NCBI RefSeq assembly: GCF_001519075.1 | Contig: NZ_KQ954244.1 | Span: 1,603,991-1,667,990, forward strand | DNA length: 64,000 nucleotides | Reading direction: 5' to 3' | From: Novosphingobium fuchskuhlense | Lineage (GTDB): Bacteria; Pseudomonadota; Alphaproteobacteria; Sphingomonadales; Sphingomonadaceae | In this document: positions 35,358 through 43,595 of the stretch, piece after piece | How the letters are laid out: each line of letters opens with the position of its first letter | Numbering within the stretch: position 1 is the stretch's first letter | Made by a program: the position numbers and the translations under genes | The notes under the pieces: generated by a model | Database searches by the model: none | Seen by the model: only the letters and a program-made list of their open reading frames with translations | Told to the model about the DNA's origin: nothing

Positions 35358-37370
35358 ATGGCAAGTGGCGGTTCTTCACCGGGTCTGCGCGAAAGCGCAA
35401 GGCGCTGGCTGCGCGGCAGTCTCCGCAGCCTGCATTGCTATGGCCGTCACTGGCGGCAGCGCCATGGGGACGCCTTCACGCTGGCCTATGCCCGCAGCGT
35501 TTCGCACCGCGCGCCGCTGCTCTACCTCGCGGTGATCTTCAACACCCTGCTGGTGGCGTGGTCTTTCCATACGCGCGCGCCGGTGGCGATGCTCGCAGTG
35601 GCCCCGGTGATCATGGTCCTTGCTGCCAGCCGCGCGGTCTACTGGATGCCCAAGCGGGTTGCCGGTCGCCCGGTGGAACAGCTGCGGCTGGACATCGATG
35701 CCATGCAGCGCCTTGGCGGCTGGGGGGCGCTGGTGTTCGTGGCGTGGTCGCTGGGGCTCTATCCCTACGGTGATCCGGGGCAGCGCGAACTGCTGCACTT
35801 CGTGATCGCGGTAACCATGTTCGCCGCGATCCTGGGCATGGCGCACGCGCCCGAAACGGCGATCCGGCTGGCGCTGGCCTTCACGCTGCCATGGAGCCTG
35901 TTTGTCCTTGCCAGCGGGCACGACGATGCGATGGCGATCTCGCTCGCGCAGGTCTTCGTGACGGCGATCCTGCTGACGATGACCCAGGTCCAGCACCGCG
36001 ATTTCGTGCGGCTGGAGCTTTCGCGCCAGTTACTGGCGCGACGAGAACGGCAGACTGCCGAACTGGCCAGCGCGCATTACCGGCAGGCGACGGTCGACCA
36101 CCTGACCGGCGGACGCAACCGCCGCGCCATTCTTGCCTGCCTCGAGGAGCATATGACCGGGCCGGACGATCTCGTGCGGCCCTGGCTGGCTTTGTGCGAT
36201 CTCGACGGCTTCAAGCATGTGAACGATACCTATGGCCATGCCGCAGGCGATCACGTGCTGCGCACCGTGAACGAGCGTATCGGCAGCGCGGAGCAGGTGC
36301 TGGCGCATGGCCGGCTTGGCGGGGATGAATTCGCCATCCTGTTCGACGGCGCGCTTGGCACCGATGCGGTCGTCGCCGTCGCGCAGGGGATTTCCGCGGC
36401 CATTCGCGAGCCGATCCGGTTCAACGGGGCCACGCTGCGGCTCTATGGTTCGATCGGGCTTTACCGCGCCGAGGGTGGCTCGGCCTCGACCTGCCTCGAA
36501 CGCGCCGATGCGGCGCTCTACAAGGCCAAGGAACTGGGCGACGGCGCAATCGTCGCGTTCGGGCCGGATGACGAAGTGGCGCTGCAGCGGCGCATCACAG
36601 TGATGCGCCAGTTCAACGATTGCGCGCTCGAGGACTCGCTGCGGCTGCTCTACCAGCCGATCTTCGATTGCCGCGACGGGCGCATTGTCGGCCTGGAGGC
36701 GCTGGCGCGCTGGTCGCCCGACGGGGTGGAATGGCAGGCGCCGGGCGAGTTCCTCGCGATTGCCGATGCGACGGGACGCACGGGCGAACTGACCCGGCTG
36801 GTGCTCGCCCGCACGCTGGCCGAATGCCGGCCATGGGAAACCGGTCTCGAAGTTTCGATCAACCTTGCCGCACGCGATGTGGTGCGCGACGGCCTCGCGG
36901 AAACGATGGCGCGGATCGTCAAGGACGCGGGCGGCAACCCGGCGTCGGTCATGCTCGAGGTGACCGAGCGCGCGCTACAGCAGGATCCGAAGCGGGCCGC
37001 AGCCCAGCTCATCGCCTTCCGCGAGGCGGGCTTCCGCATCGCGCTCGACGATTTCGGCGCGGGCTGGTCGAGCCTCTCGCAGCTGCGCGATCTGCCGCTC
37101 GACCGCATCAAGCTCGACCGCGAACTCGTGGGAGCGCTCGCTACCGATCCCGGCGCACGCGCGGTGACGGGCATGATCGTGGCGCTGGCCTGGCAGCTGG
37201 GCATCGGCTGCTCGATCGAGGGCGTGGAAAGCGCGGCGCAGGCCGAGGCGGCGCGGGCACTCGGCATCAACCTCATGCAGGGCTACCACTTCGGCCGGCC
37301 CGAACCGGCAGCCGCCGCGCTGCGCGTCTACGCGGGGCTTGCCGTGCCTTTAGCAGTGGGTATCGGGTAG
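35358..37370 (+). CDS. Membrane GGDEF-EAL cyclic-di-GMP protein
   Basis: This 670-residue protein has an N-terminal membrane region with about six hydrophobic segments (50-210), a GGDEF domain (about 238-395) and an EAL domain (about 425-660). The active-site sequence is intact, GRLGGDEFAIL with GGDEF at 321-325, and the inhibitory RxxD site expected at 312-315 is absent (EQVL). The EAL domain keeps EALARW (447-452), SINLAARD, EVTE, LDDFGAGWSS and KLDREL, so phosphodiesterase activity is likely. It could be bifunctional or mainly a phosphodiesterase. Its 3' end overlaps a convergent MFS gene by 21 nt. Confidence 0.95.
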   Translation: MASGGSSPGLRESARRWLRGSLRSLHCYGRHWRQRHGDAFTLAYARSVSHRAPLLYLAVIFNTLLVAWSFHTRAPVAMLAVAPVIMVLAASRAVYWMPKRVAGRPVEQLRLDIDAMQRLGGWGALVFVAWSLGLYPYGDPGQRELLHFVIAVTMFAAILGMAHAPETAIRLALAFTLPWSLFVLASGHDDAMAISLAQVFVTAILLTMTQVQHRDFVRLELSRQLLARRERQTAELASAHYRQATVDHLTGGRNRRAILACLEEHMTGPDDLVRPWLALCDLDGFKHVNDTYGHAAGDHVLRTVNERIGSAEQVLAHGRLGGDEFAILFDGALGTDAVVAVAQGISAAIREPIRFNGATLRLYGSIGLYRAEGGSASTCLERADAALYKAKELGDGAIVAFGPDDEVALQRRITVMRQFNDCALEDSLRLLYQPIFDCRDGRIVGLEALARWSPDGVEWQAPGEFLAIADATGRTGELTRLVLARTLAECRPWETGLEVSINLAARDVVRDGLAETMARIVKDAGGNPASVMLEVTERALQQDPKRAAAQLIAFREAGFRIALDDFGAGWSSLSQLRDLPLDRIKLDRELVGALATDPGARAVTGMIVALAWQLGIGCSIEGVESAAQAEAARALGINLMQGYHFGRPEPAAAALRVYAGLAVPLAVGIG

Positions 37371-38633
37371 CAACACTTCGCGCAGGGCGCCGCGCGGATT
37401 GATGCGGCGGAACAGGTGGCCATGCTCGCTCCATAGCACTAGCACGAGCGCGCTGAGACCGCAGCCGAGGAAGGCCAGCGCGAGGGGCCGCGCCGTACCA
37501 TCGTAGGCCAGACCGAAGAGCATGCCGAGGCCCGAGCCGATCACCATGCGCAGGAACGCCTGCACCGAGCTGGCCGCGCCCGCCATATGCGCGAAAGGCT
37601 GGAGCGCGATTGAGCTGAAGTTCGCGCCGATGAAGCCGACCATGCAGATATTGAGCGCGATCACGGGCATGAATTCGAGCAGCGTCTCGCCCGGGCGCGA
37701 GGCGTTCCAGACCTGCAGCGCGCTCAAGGCTATCGAGATGAGCACCGCGGCGTGGCTGACCCGGCGGGCGCCGAAGCGTTCGACGATGCGCGAGTTGAAG
37801 AAGCTGGCAAAGGCCATGCACAGTGCGGTTGCGCCGAAGATCAGCGGAAAATAGGCGCCCGCGCCGAAATGCTCGCCCACCAGCTGCTGCGCGCAGTTCA
37901 CATAGCCGAACAGCGCGCTGAGGATGAGGCCGCCGCCCACGACATAGCCGAACGAGGCGCGGTTGGAGGCGGCGGTGACCATGTTGGTGGCGATGGCGCG
38001 CGGCTGGATCGGCTGGCGGTTGGCCGGATCGAGCGTTTCCTCCAGCCGCAGCCAGACCCACAGGCCGACCACGAGGCCCATCACGGCCAGCAGCGCGAAA
38101 ATCCAGCGCCAGCCCGCGACCATCAGCACGGCAAGCCCGATGCTGGGCGCGACCATCGGCACGAGCATGAAGATCACGGTGATCGTCGACATCTGCCGCG
38201 CCATCGCGTCGCCGCCGTGCCGGTCACGGATGATGGCGCTGGGGAGCACCGAAAGCCCCGCGCTGCCGAGCGCCTGGGCGGCGCGCAAGGCGAGCAGTGT
38301 GTTGAATTCGGTGACAAGCGCGCAGCCGAGCGAAAACACGATGTAGAGCGCGAGGCTGCACAGCAGCACCGGACGGCGGCCGTAGCGGTCTGCCAGCGAG
38401 CCGGGCACGAGCGCGCCGAGCCCCGCGGCGAGCAGGAACACGCCGACGATCAGTTGCCGCCGGTTGGGATCGCTGATCGCAAGTTCCTGCGCTATGCCGG
38501 CGAGCGCGGGCAGCATGGCATCGATGGCGAGCGCTTGCAGCGCCATCGACATGGCCATCAGCACGACGAATTCGCGCGGCCCCATGCGGGGCGCGCCGGC
38601 CGTGCCGGTGGGTGTGGATGGGAGTGTTGCCAT
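37350..38633 (-). CDS. Bcr/CflA-type drug efflux MFS
   Basis: A 427-residue MFS protein with about 12 transmembrane helices. GSLADRYGRRPVLL (loop 2-3 motif) and DAMLPALAGIAQEL, LRAAQALGSAGLSVLPSAIIRD and FMLVPMVAPSIG match the DHA1 Bcr/CflA family. Substrates of the family include bicyclomycin and sulfonamides; the actual substrate is unknown. It is convergent with the GGDEF-EAL gene and divergent from dinB. Confidence 0.9.
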   Translation of the reverse strand: MATLPSTPTGTAGAPRMGPREFVVLMAMSMALQALAIDAMLPALAGIAQELAISDPNRRQLIVGVFLLAAGLGALVPGSLADRYGRRPVLLCSLALYIVFSLGCALVTEFNTLLALRAAQALGSAGLSVLPSAIIRDRHGGDAMARQMSTITVIFMLVPMVAPSIGLAVLMVAGWRWIFALLAVMGLVVGLWVWLRLEETLDPANRQPIQPRAIATNMVTAASNRASFGYVVGGGLILSALFGYVNCAQQLVGEHFGAGAYFPLIFGATALCMAFASFFNSRIVERFGARRVSHAAVLISIALSALQVWNASRPGETLLEFMPVIALNICMVGFIGANFSSIALQPFAHMAGAASSVQAFLRMVIGSGLGMLFGLAYDGTARPLALAFLGCGLSALVLVLWSEHGHLFRRINPRGALREVLLPDTHC

Positions 38634-38702
38634 GTGTTCAGCCTATAGGCACGTCGGCGCCTTGTTCCCAGCGCTTTATGCTGCACTGCGAAAAGGGGTA
38701 GT

Positions 38703-39860
38703 GTGACCGCGATGTCTGCAGCAGCGCCCCACGAACCGCCACCTGACAGGGATGACGAGGAGACCGCCAGCGCCTTGCGCAAGGTGATCCATATCGACAT
38801 GGACGCCTTCTTCGCGAGCGTGGAACAGCGCGACAATCCGGCGCTGCGGGGCAAGCCCGTGGCCGTGGGTGGCTCTTCCGCGCGGGGCGTTGTTGCAGCG
38901 GCCAGCTATGAGGCGCGGGTGTTCGGGGTGCGTTCGGCGATGCCTTCCGTGCGCGCGGCGCGGCTGTGCCCCGAACTCATCTTTTGCCCGCCGCGCTTCG
39001 AGGTCTACAAGGCGGTCTCGCGGCAGATCCGGCAGATATTCCTGCACTTCACCCCGCACGTCGAGCCGCTCTCGCTCGACGAGGCCTACCTCGACGTGAC
39101 CGACGACTTGCGCGGCATCGGTTCGGCGACGCGGATTGCCGAGCTGATCCGGGCGCGGATCAAGGCCGAGACGGGGCTGACCGCGAGCGCGGGGGTTTCC
39201 TACAACAAGTTCCTCGCCAAGATCGCGAGCGACCAGAACAAGCCCGATGGCCTGTGCGTGATCCGCCCGGGCGAAGGCGCGGCCTTCGTGGCGACGCTGC
39301 CGGTGAAGCGCTTTCACGGCGTAGGCCCGCGCGGGGCGGAAAAGATGGCGGCGCTGGGCATCGCGACGGGTGCCGATCTGGCGCAGCGCGACCTTGCCTT
39401 CCTGCGCCAGCATTTCGGGAGCCAGGCCGATTACCTCTACCGCGCGGCGCGGGGGATCGACTTGCGCCGGGTGCGCGCGGACCGGCCGCGCAAGTCGGTC
39501 GGCGGCGAGCGCACCTTCGAGCGCGACATCGGCAGCGGGCCGGCGCTGCGTGAAGTGCTGGAGCGGATCATTGCGCTGGTGTGGGAGCGCGTCGAGCGCA
39601 GCGGCGCGCGGGGACGGACAGTGACGCTCAAGCTCAAGGACACCGGCTTTCGCACGATCACGCGGGCGAAGTCATTACCGGGTCCGGTGGCGGACGAGGC
39701 GCAGTTTGCCGAGGCCGCGCGCGCGCTGCTCGAAGGCCTGCTGCCCTTGCCCGAGCCGGTGCGGCTGATGGGCCTCACCCTCTCGGCGTTGGAGGGGGAA
39801 GGGAGCGCACCGGTGCCGACGGGCGCCGATCCGGCAGGGCAGGGGACCCTACCGTTCTGA
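38703..39860 (+). CDS. dinB: DNA polymerase IV
   Basis: DinB is a Y-family translesion polymerase. The 385-residue protein shows HIDMDAFFASVEQRDNP (catalytic Asp residues), GVVAAASYEARVFGVRSAMP, PLSLDEAYLDVT (catalytic Asp-Glu), SYNKFLAKIASDQNKPDG, the HhH region FHGVGPRGAEKM, the little-finger domain (about 255-355) and a C-terminal clamp-binding motif QGTLPF at the very end. GTG at 38703 has AAGGGG 5 nt upstream; ATG at 38712 is possible. No LexA box was evident by eye. Its last four codons overlap the NUDIX gene. Confidence 0.97.
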   Translation: MTAMSAAAPHEPPPDRDDEETASALRKVIHIDMDAFFASVEQRDNPALRGKPVAVGGSSARGVVAAASYEARVFGVRSAMPSVRAARLCPELIFCPPRFEVYKAVSRQIRQIFLHFTPHVEPLSLDEAYLDVTDDLRGIGSATRIAELIRARIKAETGLTASAGVSYNKFLAKIASDQNKPDGLCVIRPGEGAAFVATLPVKRFHGVGPRGAEKMAALGIATGADLAQRDLAFLRQHFGSQADYLYRAARGIDLRRVRADRPRKSVGGERTFERDIGSGPALREVLERIIALVWERVERSGARGRTVTLKLKDTGFRTITRAKSLPGPVADEAQFAEAARALLEGLLPLPEPVRLMGLTLSALEGEGSAPVPTGADPAGQGTLPF

Positions 39861-40346
39861 CGCGCCGCACTGCGTCTGCTTGCGGTGCCACAGTTCCAGC
39901 GCCACGTGGACGACCGCGCCGGTCTGCGGCGGCAGGGCATCTGGCGCGAAGAAGGCGGCTGCCGCGATTTCGCGCCCGTCCGCGCGGGGCTCGCCCCGGG
40001 TTTGCCCGGCGACGAGTTCGATCCGGTTGATCCACCCACCCGGCATCCGGCGCAGATCCGCGCTGAACCAGACCCCGGCGGTGAGTGGACAGCCGGTTTC
40101 CTCCAGCAATTCGCGCGCGGCGGTATCGACCGGATCTTCGCCCCGCGTCAGACCGCCGCCGGGGAGCAGCCAACGCTCCGGCTGGTGATAGCTGTGGCGC
40201 ACGAGCAGCACGCGCCCCGCAGGATCGAACGCGAGGACCCCGCAGCCGCGCACCTCGCGCCGCAACAGGCCCCAGACCCGCAGCCGGATCGGTTGGGCGA
40301 GCCGCAGCAGGGCCCGGTGCAGCGGAGGCGGCAGCCGCGACAGCAC
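39849..40346 (-). CDS. NUDIX hydrolase
   Basis: The 165-residue protein contains a full Nudix box GGGLTRGEDPVDTAARELLE followed by ETG (about residues 63-85), matching GX5EX7REUXEEXGU, in a domain running from VRGCGVLAFDPAGRVLLVRHSY. A short helical extension precedes it. The substrate is unknown. The GTG start at 40346 is 12 nt after the dps stop with no obvious ribosome site, so translation is probably coupled. The last 12 nt are antisense to the dinB 3' end. Confidence 0.88.
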   Translation of the reverse strand: MLSRLPPPLHRALLRLAQPIRLRVWGLLRREVRGCGVLAFDPAGRVLLVRHSYHQPERWLLPGGGLTRGEDPVDTAARELLEETGCPLTAGVWFSADLRRMPGGWINRIELVAGQTRGEPRADGREIAAAAFFAPDALPPQTGAVVHVALELWHRKQTQCGASER

Positions 40347-40358
40347 GCGCCAGGCCGA

Positions 40359-40814
40359 TCAGCCGAGGATCGAGCTCAGGAACCACACCCGCTGCTGGGC
40401 CTGGTCGGTCCAGTCGTCGGCCATGCCTTCGGTGGCGTTGTCGCCCGCTTCGGTGGCGGCGGCTTTGGCGGCCCGGATGCGCGCGACGAGCGCGGCGTTG
40501 TCGTCGCGCAGCGCGGCGACCATGGCCATGGCGTCTACGCCTTCGCGATCATCGTCGGCAATCACGCTGCGGCCGGCAATGGCGCCGATCGAGGTGAGGG
40601 TGTTGCCGCCGTTCTTGCGCACACGCTCGGCGATCACGTCGGTGAGCGCGAAGAGTTCGGTGGCCTGCGTATCGAACAGCAGGTGCAGATCGTGGAACTG
40701 CGGGCCCTTGACGTGCCAGTGGTAGTTCTTGGTCTTGATATAGAGCGCGAAGTAATCCGCGAGCAGGCCATTGAGCGTATCGATCAGGGCTTTCGTGGCG
40801 TTGTCACCGGGCAT
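40359..40814 (-). CDS. dps: Dps-family DNA-binding ferritin
   Basis: Dps forms a 12-mer that oxidises and stores iron and protects DNA in stress. The 151-residue protein has the inter-subunit ferroxidase residues in NYHWHVKGPQFHDLHLLFDTQATELFALTDVIAERVR (residues 30-66): His, His, Asp and Glu in the expected order. The N-terminus is short and little charged, so DNA binding may be weak. It lies upstream of the NUDIX gene on the same strand. Confidence 0.95.
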   Translation of the reverse strand: MPGDNATKALIDTLNGLLADYFALYIKTKNYHWHVKGPQFHDLHLLFDTQATELFALTDVIAERVRKNGGNTLTSIGAIAGRSVIADDDREGVDAMAMVAALRDDNAALVARIRAAKAAATEAGDNATEGMADDWTDQAQQRVWFLSSILG

Positions 40815-40931
40815 GGCTGGTTCCTTCGTGGCGGGTGTAACGTGATGCCCTTTCTACACCCGTTGCTCCGCGATGGCTCACGCAAGTTTCGGGTCAGGGT
40901 GATCGCCTCGCTTGATCAATCGCCGCCTCGA

Positions 40932-42101
40932 TCATTCCGAGGGGCGCGGGGCAATGCGCAGCACGGCGGCGCCGGCCAGGGCGGAAACCAGCGAGCCTGC
41001 AAGCACGCCGAGCTTGGCATCCTCGACCAACTGCGGTGCGGCGGCGAAGGCGAGCGCACCGATAAACAGGCTCATGGTGAAACCGATGCCGCACAGGAGC
41101 GCCATGCCCCAGAGGTGGAGCAGGCCGGCCCCGGCCGGGCGCGCAGCAATGCCCAGCCGCTCGCAGCCGAAGATGGCGAGCATGATGCCCGCCTGTTTGC
41201 CCAGGATAAGCCCGAGCGCGATCCCGAGCGGCAGGGGGGCAAGCGGATTGCCGGTGCCGAGTTCGACCCCGGCGTTGGCCAGGCCGAAAAGCGGCACGAT
41301 GACGAAGCCGCTGACCCCGACGAGCGCGTGTTCAAGCCGCAGCAGCGGGCTGTTCCCCTGCGAATCAAGCGCGACCGGGATGGTGAAGGCGGCCAGCACG
41401 CCGGCCACCGTGGCGTGGATGCCCGAGTGCAGCACGGCGAACCACAGCGCGGCGGCAAGAACCAGATAGGGCGGCAGCGCGCGAGCACCGAATCGGTTCA
41501 ATGCGACCATGGCGGCAAACAGGGCGATTGCCAGCACGAGCCAGCCCGGTTCGAGCGATTCGGTGTAGAAAAGCGCGATCACCGCAATGGCACCTATATC
41601 ATCGACCACCGCAACGGTGAGCAGGAACAGGCGCACCGCTGGCGGCACCCGGCTGCCGAGGAGCGCGAGCACACCGAGGGCAAAGGCGATGTCGGTCGCG
41701 GCGGGAATCGCCCAGCCTCCCCGCAATTCGGAGTGGCCGTGAGTAACGGTGATATAGACCAGCGCCGGCATCGCCATGCCGGCCAGCGCGGCGATCATCG
41801 GGAGGTGGCGGCGCGCGCTGTCCGAGAGCGCACCCATCACGAATTCGCGTTTTATTTCAAGGCCTACAACGAGGAAGAAGACAGCCATCAGGCCATCGTT
41901 GATCCACGCGTGGAGGGTCTCGAGCCGGCCCACCGGCGTCCACGGCAAGGCATGGAGGAAGAGGTCGTGCCAGGCATGGCCGAACGGCGAATTGGCGAGC
42001 GCCAGCGCCGCCCCGGCACAGGCCATGAGGACCAGCCCGGGGGCTGCCTCGCTTGCCGCCAGCTTGCTGCGAAGGCCGCCGAACCCAAGGTTTCTCGCCA
42101 T
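40932..42101 (-). CDS. nhaA: Na+/H+ antiporter NhaA
   Basis: NhaA exchanges sodium for protons across the inner membrane. The 389-residue protein has about 12 helices; the assembly motif GWAIPAATDIAFALGVLALLG and the ion-binding Asp pair in LTVAVVDDIGAIAVIALFYT are intact. LYFVVGLEIKRE-like FFLVVGLEIKREFVMG is also present. Its 5' region is divergent from the NfrB-like gene over 100 nt. Confidence 0.97.
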   Translation of the reverse strand: MARNLGFGGLRSKLAASEAAPGLVLMACAGAALALANSPFGHAWHDLFLHALPWTPVGRLETLHAWINDGLMAVFFLVVGLEIKREFVMGALSDSARRHLPMIAALAGMAMPALVYITVTHGHSELRGGWAIPAATDIAFALGVLALLGSRVPPAVRLFLLTVAVVDDIGAIAVIALFYTESLEPGWLVLAIALFAAMVALNRFGARALPPYLVLAAALWFAVLHSGIHATVAGVLAAFTIPVALDSQGNSPLLRLEHALVGVSGFVIVPLFGLANAGVELGTGNPLAPLPLGIALGLILGKQAGIMLAIFGCERLGIAARPAGAGLLHLWGMALLCGIGFTMSLFIGALAFAAAPQLVEDAKLGVLAGSLVSALAGAAVLRIAPRPSE

Positions 42102-42130
42102 TCTCGAACCAATCCTTTGGTCTGGTATCG

Positions 42131-42159
42131 TTGCAACAATAGGTAATCAGGCGTAATTC
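42131..42159 (+). promoter_or_regulatory. Promoter candidate for the NfrB-like gene
   Basis: TTGCAA (42131-42136), a 17-nt spacer and TAATTC (42154-42159) lie 43 nt before the ATG at 42202. Spacing and sequence fit a sigma-70-type promoter reasonably well; GAGGG before the ATG is a good ribosome site. Confidence 0.45.
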
Positions 42160-42201
42160 AATCCGTGGGGATAGTGCCACTTTTGGCGCGAGGGCAAGTA
42201 G

Positions 42202-43581
42202 ATGACGCCGTTTCACACGGCATTGGAGTGGCTCGGCCGTGCCGAGCATGAGCTCCTCCTCTTCGCCGCGATATGGTTCGCGGTGGGCTCCCTCGATGAA
42301 CTTGGCATCGACCTGCTCTGGCTCTGGTTGCGGCTGACTGGCCGGGTGCGCACCGGCGTTGCCCCCGCCGACAGCGATGCGCCCTTGCGCGGCGTTGCAG
42401 CCGTGCTGGTGCCGGCCTGGCAGGAAGCCGCGGTGGTGGGCGCGATGCTCACCCACACGCTCAAGGCCTGGCCCCAGTCGGACCTGCGCATCTATGCCGG
42501 CTGCTATCGCAACGACACGGCAACTTTGACCGCGATGCTGGCCGCGGCCCACGATCCGCGGCTGCGGATCGTGGTGCACGATTGCGCCGGCCCGACGACC
42601 AAGGCCGATTGTCTGAACCGGCTCTACGCGGCGCTGATCGAGGACGAGACGCGCGGCGGTTTTCGTGCCCGCAGCGTGATCCTGCACGATGCGGAGGACA
42701 TGGTGCATCCGGCCGCGCTCGCGCTGCTCGACCGCGGGCTTGATGAGGCCGATTTCGTGCAGCTGCCGGTGCGGCCCGAACCCCAGGCGGGCTCGCGCTG
42801 GATTGCCGGGCACTACTGCGACGAATTCGCCGAATCGCACGGCAAGGCCATGGTGGTGCGCGACTGGCTGAGGGTCGGGCTGCCCTCTGCCGGAGTCGGC
42901 TGCGCCTTTTCGCGCGCCTCGCTGGAAGCCATCGCGGCGCAGCGCGGCGCAGCCGCGCCGTTTGCCGCCGAGTGCCTGACCGAGGATTACGAGTGCGGCC
43001 TGCTGGTTGGCCAGATCGGCGGTTCGGCCCGGTTCGTGCGTATGCGCGATGCACAAGGGCGGTTGGTCGCGACGCGCGAGTTCTTTCCGGCAGGTCTCGG
43101 CTCCTCGGTGCGGCAGAAGACGCGCTGGATGCACGGCATCGCGTTTCAGGGATGGGACCGCCTCGGCTGGGATGCGCGCCCGCTCGAGTTGTGGATGCGG
43201 CTGCGCGATCGGCGTGCCCCGCTGACCGCGATCGTGCTGGCCTCCGCCTATCTGCTGCTGATCATTTCCCCGCTGCTGTTCATCGCCAGCGAACTGGGGG
43301 CCTATCACCCGCAGCCGATCGATCCGCTGCTGCGGCTGCTGCTGGTGATCAATTTTGCGGCGCTCGGGTGGCGCTGCCTGCTGCGCGCGGCGTTCACGGC
43401 GCACGAGTATTCGCTGAGCGAAGGGATCATGGCGGTGCTGCGGATGCCGCTGGCCAACGTGATCGCGATCATGGCTGGCCGCCGCGCGCTCTCGGCCTAT
43501 CTCGCCTCGCTCCACAGCGGACGGGTGAACTGGGACCACACTGTCCACCTGAGCCACCCCGCGCTCGTCGCAGTCCGCTGA
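42202..43581 (+). CDS. NfrB-like inner-membrane glycosyltransferase
   Basis: This 459-residue protein matches the glycosyltransferase portion of bacteriophage-N4 adsorption protein B. It has an N-terminal transmembrane segment, AAVLVPAWQEAAVVGAMLTHTL, ILHDAEDMVHPAALA (DxD-like), ECLTEDYECGLLVGQIGG (TED) and RQKTRWMHGIAFQGWDRL (RxxRW), then three or four C-terminal helices. E. coli NfrB is about 745 residues and has an extra C-terminal MshEN-type domain that binds c-di-GMP; that domain is absent here. It probably polymerises an exopolysaccharide. An NfrA-like gene follows by 14 nt. Confidence 0.85.
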   Translation: MTPFHTALEWLGRAEHELLLFAAIWFAVGSLDELGIDLLWLWLRLTGRVRTGVAPADSDAPLRGVAAVLVPAWQEAAVVGAMLTHTLKAWPQSDLRIYAGCYRNDTATLTAMLAAAHDPRLRIVVHDCAGPTTKADCLNRLYAALIEDETRGGFRARSVILHDAEDMVHPAALALLDRGLDEADFVQLPVRPEPQAGSRWIAGHYCDEFAESHGKAMVVRDWLRVGLPSAGVGCAFSRASLEAIAAQRGAAAPFAAECLTEDYECGLLVGQIGGSARFVRMRDAQGRLVATREFFPAGLGSSVRQKTRWMHGIAFQGWDRLGWDARPLELWMRLRDRRAPLTAIVLASAYLLLIISPLLFIASELGAYHPQPIDPLLRLLLVINFAALGWRCLLRAAFTAHEYSLSEGIMAVLRMPLANVIAIMAGRRALSAYLASLHSGRVNWDHTVHLSHPALVAVR

Positions 43582-43595
43582 TCCCGGTCTCCGCC

